The position numbers and the translations under genes were made by a program. The notes under the pieces were generated by a model. It did no database searches. It saw only the letters and a program-made list of their open reading frames with translations, and was not told the DNA's origin. Positions 9,227 to 18,213 of a DNA stretch of 64,000 bases are shown here, piece after piece. The DNA is from Brevibacterium sp. XM4083. Lineage in GTDB: Bacteria > Actinomycetota > Actinomycetes > Actinomycetales > Brevibacteriaceae. The stretch covers positions 546,563-610,562 of the forward strand of contig NZ_VFYR02000001.1 of the NCBI RefSeq assembly GCF_006489205.2, written 5' to 3'. The first letter of the stretch is position 1. The number at the start of each line of letters is the position of its first letter.

Positions 9227-10756
9227 ATGGGTGCGACGACAGACGAGCGGCCGGAGGGGCGCTGGGGGCGCGTGTGGGGATTCCTGCGCGGTCCGCGCTT
9301 CGTCGATCTGCCGATTCGCGCCCTCGCCCTCATCATGGGCCTGACGATCCTCGTGCCCGGATCGTTCGAGACCGACGAACCGCTCTACGCGGGCCTGCTC
9401 ATCGTCGCGTACGCGCTGCTCATCATCGCCCCGTTCGTGCCGCGGACCGTGGCGCTCATCGCGACGGCTGCCGGCATCGGCTACCTGTGGCTCTACCCCG
9501 ACCTCGAGAACATGTTCCCCGAGGCGCTCATCCTCTCCGCAGGCGTGCTGCTCAGCTATTTCCGCTGGTGGTCGTTCGCGGCGGCGACGGTCGGCCTGCT
9601 GGCCTACATCGGGGTCGCGACGCAGCTCGGCGCCTACGACGAGGGGCTGCCGGGACTCATCGACCTCGGATACGGATGGCTGATGACCTCGGTGCTCGGC
9701 CTTGCCGCCGGGGTCATCGAACTGCGCTTCCGCCGCGAGATCACCCGCCGCGAGAGGGCGGCGCGCGAGCACGCACGCACCGTCGAGGCGCTGCGCACGC
9801 GCTTCACCTCCGACACCCACGACACGATCTCCCATTCCCTGTCCACCGAGGCGGCGATCATCAAATCCCTCGGCCGGGCTCCGCAGGCTCCGGGCACCGA
9901 TCGGATGATCGCCGAGCTCGCGATGGTCAACGCGGAAGCCTCGAAGCGCCTGCGCCAGCTCATCGGGCGGCTGCAGACCGATGCCCCCGACACCTCGCAG
10001 ATCGAACTGCAGGCCGAGGCCTACCTCCTCACCTCGGCGATCAGGGACGGCAGCGCCGCCGGCGGGGTGCGGCTCGCGACGACCGTCGGCGACCTGCCCG
10101 CCCACGCCTCCCGCGAGGTCGGCGAGCATTTCACGGCCTTCATCCTCGAACTCGCGACGAACGTCATCCGCTATTCGACGCCCGGCACGGAGTCCCGCCT
10201 CGACGTCGCCGCGCTGCGCAGTGCGACCGACCGCGTCGACCTCCACTACCGCACCGTCAACCGCGCCGAGGCGGAGCTGACCGTCGTGCCGCGCTCGCTG
10301 CAGGTGCGTGCGCAGGCCCTCGGCGGGGACTGCACGGTGGCGACGGCTCCGGATGGTCGGGTCGTCGTCGAGGTGGCCCATCCGCTGCAGCTGAGCGGTG
10401 ACGACGCCGAGGCGGTCGCCGGTGAGCGTGGTGCCGGAGAGCGTGGTGCCGCCGAATGCGTGAGGGACGATTTCGCTGAGGTCTCGCGCGCCGATGGTGC
10501 TGGTCAGCGCGGTGGTTCCGGGCAGCGCGCCGGTTCCGCAGGCGGCGATTCTGCCGGTCGCAGCGGGCTGGTGGACGGTGGCGCCTCAGCCGACGGCCGT
10601 GCACTCCCCAGCCGAAATGAGTCCGGCATCCGTTCGTCAGGACACTCGGTGGCCGGCGCGCTCTCGATATCGGGCGCCGCCGGCAGCGACGAGCTGCGCC
10701 TGCGCTCCGAGCCCTCGCATGAGCAGCGGCAGCACAGCGGGAGTCGTCGCGCATGA
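9227..10756 (+). CDS. NarL-type sensor histidine kinase
   Basis: Partner of the LuxR-type regulator that follows. The 509-residue protein has about five membrane segments (residues 25-165), a short coiled region, a HisKA_3-like dimerisation helix with DTHDTISHSL (phospho-acceptor probably H198) and a degenerate ATPase domain with ELATNVIRYS near 305-314. The G-boxes are weak, so activity may be low or atypical. After about residue 388 there is a Gly/Arg/Ser/Ala-rich low-complexity tail of about 120 residues that begins with a GERGA repeat; this is unusual for the family. Signal unknown. Confidence 0.8.
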   Translation: MGATTDERPEGRWGRVWGFLRGPRFVDLPIRALALIMGLTILVPGSFETDEPLYAGLLIVAYALLIIAPFVPRTVALIATAAGIGYLWLYPDLENMFPEALILSAGVLLSYFRWWSFAAATVGLLAYIGVATQLGAYDEGLPGLIDLGYGWLMTSVLGLAAGVIELRFRREITRRERAAREHARTVEALRTRFTSDTHDTISHSLSTEAAIIKSLGRAPQAPGTDRMIAELAMVNAEASKRLRQLIGRLQTDAPDTSQIELQAEAYLLTSAIRDGSAAGGVRLATTVGDLPAHASREVGEHFTAFILELATNVIRYSTPGTESRLDVAALRSATDRVDLHYRTVNRAEAELTVVPRSLQVRAQALGGDCTVATAPDGRVVVEVAHPLQLSGDDAEAVAGERGAGERGAAECVRDDFAEVSRADGAGQRGGSGQRAGSAGGDSAGRSGLVDGGASADGRALPSRNESGIRSSGHSVAGALSISGAAGSDELRLRSEPSHEQRQHSGSRRA

Positions 10757-10783
10757 GCGGACTGGACCGTCGCGCATGAGCGG
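10745..10783 (+). repeat. 16-bp direct repeat at the kinase/regulator junction
   Basis: CGTCGCGCATGAGCGG occurs at 10745-10760 and 10768-10783. The first copy contains the kinase stop codon and the second contains the regulator start codon. Confidence 0.85.
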
Positions 10784-11483
10784 GACCGGCCCGGAGGCGG
10801 GGGAGACGGCACCGCGCGTCCCCGCAGACCCCGGCCCCGCCTCGGTGCTCATCGTCGATGACGACCGGTGGACGACGCGGGCGATCGCGGCGGCGCTCAC
10901 CGACGACGGGACGCTCACGGTGCTCGAGCCCCGGCATTCGGGGGAGGACGCGGTCGAGGCGTTCATCCGGTTCCGTCCCGACCTCGTGCTCATGGACGTC
11001 AACATGCCGCCGGGGATGAGCGGGGTCGACGCAACCGCGCAGATCATCGAGGCAGACCCGGGCGCGCGGATCGTCCTCCTCACAACGGTCTCCCCGGGAC
11101 CGGGGATCGCGCGCGCCCTCGAGGCCGGTGCCCTGGCCGCGGTGAATAAGACGGCTTCGGACGCGGAGCTCGTCGGCGTCGTCAAGGCCGCGCTCGGCGG
11201 GGATTCGCCGGCGCTGCTGCGCTCGCTCGCCGCGGACATCGTGCTCAGCGGCGATCCGCTGCCCGAAGCCCCTGAAGCGGCACCCGTCCTCACCGACAAG
11301 GAGCTCATCCTCCTCCGGCAGCTGTGCGAGGGGATGGACTACAACGAGATCGCCGAGGCGCAGTTCGTCTCACTCCACACCGTGAAGTCGCATGCGCGGA
11401 ATCTGCGGATCAAGCTCGGCGCGAAGAACCTCGCCCAGGTCGTCGTCCGCGCGATCCAGTTCAAGTTCTACTCGCCGGAGTGA
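10776..11483 (+). CDS. LuxR/NarL-family response regulator
   Basis: DNA-binding partner of the upstream kinase. The 235-residue protein has a receiver domain beginning VLIVDDDRWTTRA with phospho-acceptor D74 in LVLMDVNMP, then a LuxR helix-turn-helix (about 170-228) with LTDKELILLRQLCEGMDYNEIA and HTVKSHARNLRIKLGA. ATG 10776 is used because the longer reading enters the kinase tail in another frame. It is followed by degenerate tandem TGAGGCG-containing repeats starting at its stop codon. Confidence 0.9.
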   Translation: MSGTGPEAGETAPRVPADPGPASVLIVDDDRWTTRAIAAALTDDGTLTVLEPRHSGEDAVEAFIRFRPDLVLMDVNMPPGMSGVDATAQIIEADPGARIVLLTTVSPGPGIARALEAGALAAVNKTASDAELVGVVKAALGGDSPALLRSLAADIVLSGDPLPEAPEAAPVLTDKELILLRQLCEGMDYNEIAEAQFVSLHTVKSHARNLRIKLGAKNLAQVVVRAIQFKFYSPE

Positions 11484-11530
11484 GGCGTTCTCCTCGCCCG
11501 AGTGAGGCGGGGCACCGGACTGAGGCGGGG
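11474..11530 (+). repeat. Tandem repeats spanning the regulator stop codon
   Basis: TGAGGCG recurs at 11481, 11503 and 11521 with similar flanks. The first copy is the stop codon plus the next four bases. Confidence 0.6.
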
Positions 11531-11659
11531 CACTCAAGGTCACCCTGCGATTTCATCCTTTTAGGCGATGACAGGCTTGCCCGAGCCAGGCACAGTGGGT
11601 GAGGCCGCTCAGAAGTGCGGTCAGCGCAGCCGCTGCTCGTGCGGTGGAAGGAGCAATCT

Positions 11660-11881
11660 GTGGAATTGTCGTTGCCGGCGGACCTGCTGGGAATCCTCTT
11701 GATCCTCGTCGCGGTGGTGTCCGCGGTTCTCATCATCGCGCTCATGATCGTCGGCCTGCGGGTGCTCATCCGACTCGATCGCCGCCTCGGTCGGCAGCTG
11801 CCGCACGATGCAGGGACGGTGAGCGACACGGTTCCTGAGCCTGATGACCGGCCTCTCACCGGAGGCGGTCATCGCGCGTAG
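11660..11881 (+). CDS. Small membrane protein, one span, unknown
   Basis: 73 residues starting at GTG 11660, supported by GGAAGGAG a suitable distance upstream. One strong membrane helix (about 8-35) is followed by an Arg-rich segment (LIRLDRRLGRQL) and a polar tail. It overlaps the next gene by 38 bp in a different frame. Function unknown; proximity to the two-component pair may be incidental. Confidence 0.6.
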   Translation: MELSLPADLLGILLILVAVVSAVLIIALMIVGLRVLIRLDRRLGRQLPHDAGTVSDTVPEPDDRPLTGGGHRA

Positions 11882-12254
11882 GCGACTCGTCCGCGGCATC
11901 GCCATCGCGGTCGGCAGCGGTCTCGCCGCACTCATCGTCGCAGCCTTCGTCTGCGGGCGGGTGATCTCCTCCTTCACGGTTCAGGACGTCGTCTTCGACA
12001 ACGTGCCCTCGAAGGTCCACTGCGACGAGGTGCCGAGCCGCCAGGTCGCCGAACGGGCGGCTGCGGAGTTCCCGGCCATCGACGATGCCGACGTCCTCGT
12101 GGTCGATCGGTGCGGCGGCGCGATCATCGAAGTCCAGTATGGCGACACGACGACGCGCGAGCGGATCGAGGACGTCCTCGATGAGACCGGGCACTGGGAT
12201 CGCGAGTCAGGCTGGTGGTGGGAGTCCGTGCCCGTGCAGCTGCGCAATGTCTGA
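11844..12254 (+). CDS. Membrane-anchored extracytoplasmic protein, unknown
   Basis: 136 residues with an N-terminal basic stretch, one membrane helix (about 18-42) and a probably extracytoplasmic domain containing two cysteines (KVHCDEV, VDRCGGA) that could form a disulfide. I recognise no family. ATG 11844 gives a 38-bp overlap with the preceding gene. The stop codon lies at the front of a short tandem array. Confidence 0.55.
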   Translation: MTGLSPEAVIARRRLVRGIAIAVGSGLAALIVAAFVCGRVISSFTVQDVVFDNVPSKVHCDEVPSRQVAERAAAEFPAIDDADVLVVDRCGGAIIEVQYGDTTTRERIEDVLDETGHWDRESGWWWESVPVQLRNV

Positions 12255-12312
12255 GACAACGCTTGAGGCAACGTCTGACCGAGGCAACGTCTGAGTCCAC
12301 GCCTGAGGCTGG
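12246..12312 (+). repeat. Degenerate tandem repeats from the stop codon onward
   Basis: The word AACGTCTGA and close variants recur about five times, the first being the last codons and stop of the preceding gene. Confidence 0.6.
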
Positions 12313-12414
12313 GGCGCGTGCCGTCGTGTCCGGAGCGGATGCCATGATGGTCTCGGAAGCCCGGCACCGTCCTCGGTGCCGGTTCCGGACGACGACGTGA
12401 CCGTGAAGGACCCC

Positions 12415-13842
12415 ATGGACAGCCCACATCGCGAAACCGCCACGCTGACCGAGCGCCGCACCCGTGCCATCGCGGCGATCGCAGCGAACTCGTCGACCGA
12501 GCCGCCTGCCGTCCCCGACGTCCCGGCGCTCACCGACGACAGTCCCGTGCTCGGCCTCATTGACCTCGACGAGGTGGCCGCCGCGTTCGCGCAGCTGACC
12601 GCGGCGTTCGAGCCCGCCGCGACGACGGTACCCGCCGCGACGTCCGGCACCACGGTCCTCCACGCCGTCGCCTGCAAAGCCGTGCCCCTGCTGCCGCTGC
12701 TCCGGTTCTTCGCCGAGGCGGGAGCCGGCTGCGAAGTCGCGAGCCCCGGCGAACTCGAACTCGCCCTGTCCGCCGGGTTCCCGCCCGAGACGATCGTCTT
12801 CGACTCACCCGCGAAGACGATGAGCGAGCTGCGCCGTGCGCTCGCGCTCGGCATCTCCGTCAACGCCGACAGCTGGGAGGAGCTCGCCCGACTCGACGAG
12901 CTCGTCGACGATCGCACCACCTCGGTGATCGGGGTGAGGATCAACCCGCAGTCCGGGGTCGGTGCGATCGGCGCGATGAGCACGGCGACGCAGACGTCGA
13001 AGTTCGGCATCGGGATCGCCGACCCGGGCGCCCGCGACGCCCTCGTCGAGGCCTACCTCGCACGCCCGTGGCTGACCCAGGTCCACGTCCATTCGGGGTC
13101 GCAGGGCATCACCCTCGACCAGGCGGCAGCGGGGATCGCCGCGGCCGTCGACATCGCCCGCGACGTCAACACGAGGGCGGGTGCTCGCCAGGTCACCCGC
13201 ATCGACATCGGCGGCGGGCTGCCGGTCAACTTCACGAGCGACGAGGTGACCCCGACCTTCGCCGCCTACCGTGAGGTCCTCGACACCGTCGTCCCCGGCC
13301 TCGCCGAGTTCGACCTCGTCACCGAGTTCGGCCGCTCCCTGCTCGCGAAGGCCGGCACGATCCTCACACGCGTCGAAACCGCGAAGACGACGGGTGGGCG
13401 GCGCATCGCTATGACCCACGCGGGCGTGCAGGTCGCCACCCGCACCGCCTACGCTCCTGCGGACTGGCCGCTGCGGGTCCTCCCGTTCGACGCCGACGGT
13501 GCCCCCAAGCGCGCCGAGGCGGTCCCCACCGACGTCGCCGGACCGGCCTGCTTCGCCGGTGACCTGCTGGCCGAGAACCGCGACCTTCCGCGCCTCGACG
13601 TCGGCGATCTCGTCGCCGTGCCCGACACCGGCGCGTACTACTTCTCGAACCCGTTCTCCTACAACCTCCTGCCGCGGGTGCCCGTGTACGGCTATCGCAT
13701 GGTGGCGGCAGGCGGAGTCTCCGGTTCCGCGGAGTCGGAGAACCGCCTCGGCGCCGGGGTCGAGTTCGCCCTCATCCGGCGCGGGCAGACGATCGCGGAG
13801 ATCCTCGCCGAGGCGGGTGAGCCGGCGATCTCGCCGCTCTGA
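12415..13842 (+). CDS. Fold-type III PLP decarboxylase-like enzyme (diaminopimelate decarboxylase-like)
   Basis: Alanine-racemase-fold enzyme of the LysA/ornithine decarboxylase group. The 475-residue protein has a PLP-lysine region LHAVACKAVP (K88), VHVHSGSQG, the phosphate-binding DIGGGLPV (G266-G268), GPACFAGDLL (C379) and DTGAYYFSNPFSYN. The usual YAVKAN is altered to HAVACKA, and there is no other lysine-pathway gene nearby, so this is probably not the main LysA. It may act on a D-amino acid or another diamino acid. ATG 12415 has AAGGA four bases upstream; two in-frame GTGs lie slightly further up. Confidence 0.75.
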   Translation: MDSPHRETATLTERRTRAIAAIAANSSTEPPAVPDVPALTDDSPVLGLIDLDEVAAAFAQLTAAFEPAATTVPAATSGTTVLHAVACKAVPLLPLLRFFAEAGAGCEVASPGELELALSAGFPPETIVFDSPAKTMSELRRALALGISVNADSWEELARLDELVDDRTTSVIGVRINPQSGVGAIGAMSTATQTSKFGIGIADPGARDALVEAYLARPWLTQVHVHSGSQGITLDQAAAGIAAAVDIARDVNTRAGARQVTRIDIGGGLPVNFTSDEVTPTFAAYREVLDTVVPGLAEFDLVTEFGRSLLAKAGTILTRVETAKTTGGRRIAMTHAGVQVATRTAYAPADWPLRVLPFDADGAPKRAEAVPTDVAGPACFAGDLLAENRDLPRLDVGDLVAVPDTGAYYFSNPFSYNLLPRVPVYGYRMVAAGGVSGSAESENRLGAGVEFALIRRGQTIAEILAEAGEPAISPL

Positions 13843-13948
13843 TCCGGTCGCTCGACGCCGGTCGTCCAGCCCTACGGTGCAGTAGGAAAGGGGCGCGGCA
13901 CGGCGCGCAATTGCGCCCCACAGCCCGCATCGCGTCCTAGGATGAAAT

Positions 13949-13964
13949 GTGAGCAGGGTCTCAC
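13949..13964. promoter_or_regulatory. Candidate operator before the peptide-binding protein gene
   Basis: GTGAGCAGGGTCTCAC has 5-bp inverted ends and shares the 12-mer GTGAGCAGGGTC with the element upstream of the sensor kinase gene. It sits just after a possible -10 (TAGGAT, 13938-13943). Confidence 0.35.
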
Positions 13965-14001
13965 CTGCGCCGATGGTTCGATGACGACCGGAAGGACGAT
14001 G

Positions 14002-15849
14002 ATGTTCACCCACAGCACGCTGCGCAGGGGGCTCGGCAGAACGGTCGCGGGACTCGCCGCGATCGCGCTCGCCGCCGGGCTGGCCACTGCGCCCGTCCAG
14101 GCCCAGACGACAGAACCCCAACCGACCGACGGCGGCTCCGCGGATGCGACGACGCTGCGCATCGCCACCGACGGCTTCATCGACTCGTTCAACCCATTCA
14201 CCTCCTTCTACCTCCTGCCGACGAACACGTTCCGCTACATGTACGAGAACCTCGTTGCCAATGACGCGAAGGACGGCTCGATCACCGAGGGACTGGCCAC
14301 CGAATGGTCGACCGACGATGCAGGCAAGGTGTGGACGTACAGCATCCGCCCGGACATGAAATGGTCGGACGGTGAACCGCTGACGGCCAACGACGTCGCG
14401 TGGACCTACACCCAGATGATGGAGAACGAGGATCTCGCGGTCGCCAACGGCAGCCTCGTCGAGAACTTCGAGAAGGTCGAAGCGCCCGACGACGGCACCG
14501 TCGTCATCACGCTGAAGAATCCGCAGGCGAACAACCCCGGCCAGGAGATCCCCGTCGTCCCCGAGCACATCTGGTCGAAGATCGACAACCCGGGCGAGTT
14601 CAAGAACGATGCGAACACCGTCGGATCGGGACCCTTCCAGCTCGAGAGCTACGAGGCGAACAAGTCCGTCACGCTCAAGGCCAACCCGAACTTCTGGCGC
14701 GGCAAGCCCGAACTCGACGGCATCCAGTACCGGTACTACACGAACTCCGACGCCCAGGTGCAGGCCGTCCGGTCGGGTGAGGTCGACATGATCACGCTGC
14801 TCTCCCCGGAGCAGTTCACTGCCCTCGAAGGCGCCGACGGTGTCGAACTCAACGACGGCCGCGGCCGTCGCTTCAACAGCATCTCCATCAACTCCGGCCT
14901 CGCCGACGCTGAGGGCAAGGAGTTCGGCACCGGCAACGAGGCACTCAAGGACGTCAAGGTCCGACAGGCGATCCGCGCCGGCATCGACACCGAGACGCTG
15001 CGCAAGCAGGTCATGCAGGACTACGCCCAGCCCGCGACGAGCTTCATCCCCTCGGTGTACTCGACCTGGGCTCTGCCCGCCGATGACCCCGTGATCACAG
15101 GATTCGACGTCGAGAAGGCGAAATCCCTGCTCGACGAAGCCGGGTGGACGCCCGGTGCCGACGGGATCCGGGAGAAGGACGGGAAGAAGCTCGAACTCCG
15201 GTTCCTCACCGACGCCGCCGAGCCGATCGAGCAGAACACCGCGAAGTTCCTCGAACCGTGGATGAAGGACATCGGCATCCAGCTGAAGAACGAATCGAGC
15301 GACTCCGACACCGTCTCCGAGCTGACGACCAAGGGGGACTACGACATGTACTTCTCCGGCTGGTCGATCAACCCCGATCCGGACTACCAGCTGAGCATCA
15401 ACACGTGCGGCAACCGCCCCGACGCCGAAGGCAACGGCGGCACCACCCAGGACGGCTACTGCAATCCCGAATTCGACAAGCTCTACCAGGCGCAGCACGT
15501 CGAACTCGACCAGGGCAAGCGCGCCGACCTCGTCCGGCAGGCCCTCGAGATCAACTACGAGGACACTCCCTCGATCGTGCTCTGGTACCCCAACCAGCTC
15601 GAGGCCTACCGTGCGGACAGGTTCACCGGCTTCACGAAGCAGCCGAGCGACGGCGGTGCGATCGCCAACCAGGTCGGCTACTGGGGCTACACCTCGGTCG
15701 AACCCGCGAGCGAAGCCGCCAGTGCCTCCGAGGGAGGCGGGCTGAGCGCGGGCGCCTGGGTCGGCATCGCGATCGCCGTCATCGTCGGCGGCGGCGGAGT
15801 CCTCTGGTTCGCCACCCGCCGGCGCAGGAGCGCCGACGACCGCGAGTAG
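14002..15849 (+). CDS. Oligopeptide/dipeptide ABC transporter, substrate-binding protein with C-terminal membrane anchor
   Basis: Family 5 solute-binding protein that captures peptides outside the membrane. The 615-residue protein has a Sec signal (RRGLG, hydrophobic stretch, cleavage after PVQA) without a lipobox cysteine. Instead it ends in a Gly/Ser-rich linker, a hydrophobic helix (about 583-606) and RRRR, so it is tethered at its C-terminus. The body contains WSTDDAGKVWTYSIRPDMKW, typical of the family. ATG 14002 is preferred: GGAAGGA lies five bases upstream; ATGs at 13981 and 13999 are possible. It heads a transporter run on the same strand. Confidence 0.9.
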   Translation: MFTHSTLRRGLGRTVAGLAAIALAAGLATAPVQAQTTEPQPTDGGSADATTLRIATDGFIDSFNPFTSFYLLPTNTFRYMYENLVANDAKDGSITEGLATEWSTDDAGKVWTYSIRPDMKWSDGEPLTANDVAWTYTQMMENEDLAVANGSLVENFEKVEAPDDGTVVITLKNPQANNPGQEIPVVPEHIWSKIDNPGEFKNDANTVGSGPFQLESYEANKSVTLKANPNFWRGKPELDGIQYRYYTNSDAQVQAVRSGEVDMITLLSPEQFTALEGADGVELNDGRGRRFNSISINSGLADAEGKEFGTGNEALKDVKVRQAIRAGIDTETLRKQVMQDYAQPATSFIPSVYSTWALPADDPVITGFDVEKAKSLLDEAGWTPGADGIREKDGKKLELRFLTDAAEPIEQNTAKFLEPWMKDIGIQLKNESSDSDTVSELTTKGDYDMYFSGWSINPDPDYQLSINTCGNRPDAEGNGGTTQDGYCNPEFDKLYQAQHVELDQGKRADLVRQALEINYEDTPSIVLWYPNQLEAYRADRFTGFTKQPSDGGAIANQVGYWGYTSVEPASEAASASEGGGLSAGAWVGIAIAVIVGGGGVLWFATRRRRSADDRE

Positions 15850-15866
15850 TCGACCCGTCCCACCTC

Positions 15867-16010
15867 GGCCGCTCCGGTCACCGCCGACGGTTCCGCCCAC
15901 GCCGGCGGGGATCCCGCCTCGACGGGAACCCCGCCAGCAGGCAGCCGACCGGCAGAACCCGCACCGGATCGCACTGCTCGAGCACCACCTCGGCGGTGGC
16001 CGGAGCGGCC
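15867..16010. repeat. 11-bp inverted repeat in the binding-protein/permease gap
   Basis: GGCCGCTCCGG (15867-15877) is exactly complementary to 16000-16010. A smaller hairpin CCACC-TCGGC-GGTGG (15985-15999) lies next to the right arm. Such structures between a binding-protein gene and its permease often reduce downstream expression or protect the upstream message; that role is inferred. Confidence 0.5.
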
Positions 16011-16033
16011 CCCTCTCCATCAGGAGCGCACCA

Positions 16034-17173
16034 GTGACAGCATCGACGAACAATCCCTCCGGTCCCGGCGACCCCGCGACCCCGAACCCCGGCGACCCAG
16101 GCACCGCGACCTCAGGCCCCGGAACCCCAGGCCCTGACACCTCCAGCCCTGCCGTCGACGGTCTCGGCACTCCCATCGACACCGACGAACCGCCGAAGGG
16201 CGCCTCGTTCGCCGCGTACTTCCTCCGCAAACTCGGCGGCTCGGCGATCTCGATGATCCTCGTCATCGTCCTCGGCTTCTTCGCCTTCCGGCTGCTGCCG
16301 GGCGACCCCGTGCTCAAGATCGCCAAGGAACGACCGATGAGCCCGGCCCAGATCGCCGAGCTGCGCAGCCAGTACGGCCTCGACAAACCGCTCATCGTCC
16401 AGTTCTGGGACTACCTCGTCGGCATCGTCACGGGCAACCTCGGCGAAAGCTACGTCTACCGCAAACCCGTCTCCGCGCTCATCGGCGAGTACCTCGGTCC
16501 GACCCTCCTCCTCACCGCCACCGCCGCAGTCATCGCGATCGTCCTCGGCCTCTGGCTCGGACAGCTCTCGGCCTGGCGCCGCAACTCGCTCTTCGACAAG
16601 CTCGCCTCCTCCACAGCCCTCGTCTTCTGGTCGGTCCCGACGTTCTGGCTCGGCCTCATCCTCCTCATGGTCTTCGGCGGCACCCTCCAATGGCTGCCGA
16701 CCGGCGGCATGATCACGCCCGGGCTCGACCCGTGGTCACCGGAGGCGATCATCGACGTCATCCGGCACCTCATCCTCCCGGTCATCACCCTCGTCGCCGT
16801 CGTCTACGCGCAGTTCCTCATGGTCATGCGCGCCTCCCTCATCGAGGAGATGTCCGAGGACTACCTCACGACCGCCCGCGCGAAGGGCCTCACCGAGGAC
16901 GAAGTCCGCCGTCGGCATGCCGTGCCCAACGCGCTCCTGCCCACGGTCACGGTCGTCTTCCTCCACCTCGGCGGACTCATCGCCGGCGCCGTCACCGTCG
17001 AGGCGATCTTCTCCTGGCCGGGCCTCGGCAAACTCACCTTCGACGCGATCAGCGGCCCTGACCTGCCCCTCCTCCAGGGCACGTTCGTCGTGTTCTCCGC
17101 GATCATCATCGTCATGAATCTCGCCGCCGACCTCGTCTACCGCTGGCTCGATCCGAGAGTGAGGAGAGCGTGA
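16034..17173 (+). CDS. Peptide ABC transporter permease, DppB-like
   Basis: One of two membrane subunits of the importer. The 379-residue protein has a Pro/Gly/Asp-rich cytoplasmic N-terminal extension (about 60 residues), then six membrane segments. The ATPase-coupling EAA loop is seen as RAKGLTEDEVRRRHAVPNAL. GTG 16034 has AGGAG seven bases upstream. It ends TGATG with the next permease, so the two are translationally coupled. Confidence 0.93.
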   Translation: MTASTNNPSGPGDPATPNPGDPGTATSGPGTPGPDTSSPAVDGLGTPIDTDEPPKGASFAAYFLRKLGGSAISMILVIVLGFFAFRLLPGDPVLKIAKERPMSPAQIAELRSQYGLDKPLIVQFWDYLVGIVTGNLGESYVYRKPVSALIGEYLGPTLLLTATAAVIAIVLGLWLGQLSAWRRNSLFDKLASSTALVFWSVPTFWLGLILLMVFGGTLQWLPTGGMITPGLDPWSPEAIIDVIRHLILPVITLVAVVYAQFLMVMRASLIEEMSEDYLTTARAKGLTEDEVRRRHAVPNALLPTVTVVFLHLGGLIAGAVTVEAIFSWPGLGKLTFDAISGPDLPLLQGTFVVFSAIIIVMNLAADLVYRWLDPRVRRA

Positions 17174-18213
17174 TGGACAACGATCACCGCGCCGAGGCGG
17201 CCCCCGAGTCCGCATCGACCCCGGGCACCCAGCCGGCATCGCCCCCGGGCACCCAGCCCGCATCGTCTGAGGGCACCAAGCCCGGACGGTCTGCTGCCAC
17301 CCGCAACGGTGCCGCCGGCTTCGACAGCGCGAAGCTCATCCGCGAACGCCGCCTGCGCAGTCTCCGACGCAACTGGCGCGCCTTCCGCACCGACACCCCG
17401 GCGATGATCGGGGCGATCGTCCTCCTCCTCTTCGTCCTCATGGCGATCTTCGCCCCCGTCATCGCTCCGGCCTCGATGCTCGACGTGACGAAGCAGCTCG
17501 ACGTGCCGCGCTACGCCCCGCCGAGCCTCGCCCACCCGCTCGGCACCGACGATCTCGGCCGCGAGATCTGGGCCCGCATCGTCTGGGGCTCGCGCGTCTC
17601 CCTCCTCGTCGGCGTCGCCGCGACCCTGATGTCGATGGTCATCGGCACGCTCATGGGCTTGGCCGGCGGACACTTCACCGGCATCGTCGGGGCCGTCGTC
17701 ATGCGCCTCATCGACTTCTTCCTCGTCCTGCCCTCCCTGCTGCTCGCCATCGTCCTCTCCACCGTCCTCGACCGCGGGGTCTTCACGATCGTCGTCGCGA
17801 TCGGCATCGCCTCGTGGGCGTCGACGGCCCGCATCGTGCGCTCGCAGACCTTGAGCGTCGAATCCCGGCTCTACATCGAACGGGCGCGCATCCTCGGCGC
17901 CGGACATCGGCACATCCTCATCAAGCACCTCCTGCCCGCGGTCATGCCGCTCGTCCTCGCGAACACGACGCTCATGGTCGGCAGCGCGATCATCGCCGAA
18001 TCGACGCTCGCGTTCCTCGGGCTCGGCGATCCGGGCTCGGAATCGTGGGGGACGATCCTCAAGAACTCGATGGACGCCTCGGCGGCGACCTCGGGATACT
18101 GGTGGTACGTGCTGCCGCCGGGCATCGCGATCCTCCTCGTCGTCCTCGCCTTCACGATGGTCGGCCGGGCGCTCGAAGCGATCATCAACCCGACCCTGAG
18201 GAGCAGCCGATGA
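17173..18213 (+). CDS. Peptide ABC transporter permease, DppC-like
   Basis: Second membrane subunit. The 346-residue protein has a low-complexity N-terminus with GTQPAS repeats (about residues 15-40), then the family sequence RNWRAFRTDTPAMIGAIV, GTDDLGREIWARIVWGSRVSL and the coupling loop RARILGAGHRHILIKHLLP. ATG 17173 follows GAGGAGAG; an in-frame GTG at 17170 is a little too close to it. It overlaps the ATPase gene as ATGA. Confidence 0.92.
   Translation: MDNDHRAEAAPESASTPGTQPASPPGTQPASSEGTKPGRSAATRNGAAGFDSAKLIRERRLRSLRRNWRAFRTDTPAMIGAIVLLLFVLMAIFAPVIAPASMLDVTKQLDVPRYAPPSLAHPLGTDDLGREIWARIVWGSRVSLLVGVAATLMSMVIGTLMGLAGGHFTGIVGAVVMRLIDFFLVLPSLLLAIVLSTVLDRGVFTIVVAIGIASWASTARIVRSQTLSVESRLYIERARILGAGHRHILIKHLLPAVMPLVLANTTLMVGSAIIAESTLAFLGLGDPGSESWGTILKNSMDASAATSGYWWYVLPPGIAILLVVLAFTMVGRALEAIINPTLRSSR

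Noticed and set aside
12415..13842. Housekeeping lysA
   Set aside because: The PLP-lysine motif and the N-terminal half depart from typical LysA and no lysine genes are adjacent.
12805..16395. Very long minus-strand open frame (about 1200 codons) opposite the decarboxylase and peptide-binding genes
   Set aside because: It is the antisense shadow of well-supported plus-strand genes in high-GC DNA; the product is low complexity with no domain.
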